In this document: positions 37,801-38,912 of the stretch, piece by piece
Layout of the letters: every line of letters begins with the position of its first letter
How positions within the stretch are numbered: position 1 is the first letter of the stretch
Assembly (NCBI GenBank): GCA_945869715.1
Contig: CAMBPP010000001.1
Coordinates: 1 to 38,912 of the forward strand
Source: Bifidobacterium breve
GTDB lineage: Bacteria; Actinomycetota; Acidimicrobiia; Acidimicrobiales; Ilumatobacteraceae
Direction: 5' to 3'
Length of the DNA stretch: 38,912 nucleotides
Program-made: the position numbers and the translations under genes
Notes under the pieces: model-generated
The model's input: the letters and a program-made list of their open reading frames with translations, nothing else
What the model was told of the DNA's origin: nothing
The model's database searches: none

Positions 37801-38613
37801 ATCGTCGTAGCCAGGTTCACCAGGTAGCACTACACCCAGAACCTTTCCTTCGCTATCTATACGAATGCGGGGCAAAATTGCAGGTGGAATACCCACTTTT
37901 GAAGCAGCTACCAATGCATCATCTGCCGTGCGGTGCGGTTGCAAAAATTCTAAATTGCGCACTGTTGGCGGCATCATTGCCAACTCGCCACGTTCACACA
38001 TTGCTAGTGCTTCATTTGGCGATACCCACAAACTTGCAATGGTTTCACCATCATCGTGAAGTGGATCTTGAGCTTGGGGTGCGCGGGCCAAGAAGAATCG
38101 TGTGTCGAAGCGCCGTGGTTCACCAACAGGGGTAATCCAATGACTCACATACTCAATTGCATCAGTTGCTAAGCGCAGTGATTCTTTTTCACATAGCTCG
38201 TGCATGCCTAACTTGCCGTCGTGTACTTCATGCCGATACGCCTCAAAACGATCGGCAACATCTGCATCATCAAAGCGAATATATTCACCAGTCTTGGTGT
38301 CGCGCGCAAGAAGCACACCAGCTTCTTCAAAACACTCACGAATTGCTGCTACCCAAAATGCAAGACCACCAGAAGGAATTTGTAGCAAACCACTTGCCTC
38401 TTCATCAGTCAACCCATCACACAAATGCTCAATATGACTGCCGCCATCGATGTCGTCTAACTTTCCGCCAGGAAATACATAAAGGCCACCAGCAAATGCA
38501 GCTTTTAATGTGCGCTGCATCATAAAGACTTCAATGTCTTTACTTACTTCATCGTCGCGCACCAACATCACTGTTGCGGCCATGCGAGTAGGAACGTCTT
38601 CGTGCATTTTCAT
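37792..38613 (-). CDS. NUDIX hydrolase
   Basis: NUDIX enzymes cleave nucleoside diphosphates linked to another group. The Nudix box is interrupted: the glycine part is FPGGKLDDID, and the catalytic helix AIRECFEEAGVLL follows about 40 residues later, with an inserted segment rich in acidic residues. This split box is seen in NUDT7/NUDT19-like hydrolases, several of which act on coenzyme A esters, so a CoA- or ADP-sugar-type substrate is possible but unproven. The 273-residue protein has a long C-terminal part (PPAILPRIRIDSEGKVLGVV). Its ATG overlaps the fxsA stop as ATGA. Confidence 0.88.
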   Translation of the reverse strand: MKMHEDVPTRMAATVMLVRDDEVSKDIEVFMMQRTLKAAFAGGLYVFPGGKLDDIDGGSHIEHLCDGLTDEEASGLLQIPSGGLAFWVAAIRECFEEAGVLLARDTKTGEYIRFDDADVADRFEAYRHEVHDGKLGMHELCEKESLRLATDAIEYVSHWITPVGEPRRFDTRFFLARAPQAQDPLHDDGETIASLWVSPNEALAMCERGELAMMPPTVRNLEFLQPHRTADDALVAASKVGIPPAILPRIRIDSEGKVLGVVLPGEPGYDDLA

Positions 38614-38912
38614 GGCTCAATCTCTTTTGGTGGGTTGTTGTTTTCCGTCACGTTGATAACGCCATTGGTTTCAACAATGCGCCCGTTATATGTTGCAACA
38701 ATATTGACTTTCTTGCCGCTGCTTTTTTTCAAACGACGATGGAGCAACAATCGAAATGGTGGTAAGAGCAAAAGTAGCCCAAGTGCGTCGGTAACAAACC
38801 CCGGCACAACGAGCAGCACGCCGGCAATGAGCAGACACACTCCGTCGACCATTTCATTGGTGGGCATATTGCCTGCGGCAATTTGCTCTTGGAAGCGGCG
38901 AAAAACACGCAG
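38610..38912 (-). CDS. fxsA: FxsA family membrane protein (5' end outside the window)
   Basis: FxsA is a small membrane protein named for suppression of phage F exclusion; its cellular role is unclear. The signature GVLLVVPGFVTDALGLLLLL with PPFRLLLHRR is complete. The frame remains open to base 38912, and the upstream codons (RRFQEQIAAGNMPTNEMVDG) continue family-like sequence, so the ATG at 38865-38867 is probably internal and the gene begins beyond the window. The C-terminal tail after the helices is polar. The stop overlaps the NUDIX start, so the two genes form an operon. Confidence 0.85.
   Translation of the reverse strand: MRVFRRFQEQIAAGNMPTNEMVDGVCLLIAGVLLVVPGFVTDALGLLLLLPPFRLLLHRRLKKSSGKKVNIVATYNGRIVETNGVINVTENNNPPKEIEP

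Noticed and set aside
1..38912. Mobile elements, prophage, CRISPR arrays, toxin-antitoxin or defence genes
   Set aside because: No transposase, integrase, spaced repeats or defence-type domains were seen on either strand; the content is housekeeping throughout.

Overview
The window looks like chromosomal core-genome DNA of a moderate-GC (about half G+C by eye) actinobacterium. The actinobacterial markers are a mycothiol glycosyltransferase (mshA), a rex-hemA-hemC-hemD arrangement, a GlnR-type regulator beside two glutamine synthetases, and an RsiG-like protein. The b6-like split cytochrome b, its diheme cytochrome c partner and the short PEHLLKR-type N-termini make me favour class Acidimicrobiia (Ilumatobacter-like aquatic lineages); that placement is inference. 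There are no tRNA or rRNA genes, insertion sequences, prophage or CRISPR arrays. No stretch above 300 bases lacks a gene; the longest gene-free gap is 22000-22257.

Layout. (1) 1-12586, minus strand: one dense respiratory cluster. It runs from a small membrane protein through a 2x[4Fe-4S] ferredoxin, b6-like cytochrome b, subunit IV, Rieske protein, a diheme cytochrome c and another membrane protein into nuoA-B-C-D-E-F-G and the first 48 codons of nuoH. A divergent monoheme cytochrome c (12756-13580, +) shares its promoter region. (2) 13584-20211, minus: a redox-controlled tetrapyrrole operon, rex-hemA-hemC-hemD-hemB-hemL, plus a secreted protein of unknown function. (3) 20283-25652: a membrane protein, an S-adenosyl-L-methionine hydrolase, a probable structured RNA, proC, a YbjN protein, mshA, an XRE regulator and an RsiG-like protein. 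(4) 25653-29415: a ubiquitin-fold sulfur carrier, a histidine phosphatase, an MFS transporter and nadE. (5) 29624-32759, plus: glnII, glnA and glnR, a nitrogen-assimilation block. (6) 32701-34867 and ridA, minus: ridA, a 51-residue membrane protein, an 8-oxoguanine-deaminase-like amidohydrolase and a frameshifted GDT1 transporter. (7) 35333-38912: a Tat lipoprotein with a thioredoxin-like domain, erpA, mrp, a NUDIX hydrolase and a 5'-truncated fxsA.

How it fits together. Complex I and a b6f-type complex III are encoded as a single unit. The cytochrome b half keeps the Cys that binds heme ci in b6f complexes, and a dicluster ferredoxin gene sits directly before it, so a ferredoxin- or heme-ci-linked quinone reaction is a testable idea. 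Haem supply is probably under the NADH/NAD+ sensor Rex, with a good Rex operator candidate in front of rex. Fe-S cluster supply (erpA, mrp), NAD synthesis (nadE) and mycothiol synthesis (mshA) are in the same window. Many first-of-operon genes carry a TAnnnT -10-like hexamer 6-8 bases before the start codon, which points to leaderless mRNAs; genes inside the respiratory cluster use strong Shine-Dalgarno sites or ATGA overlaps.
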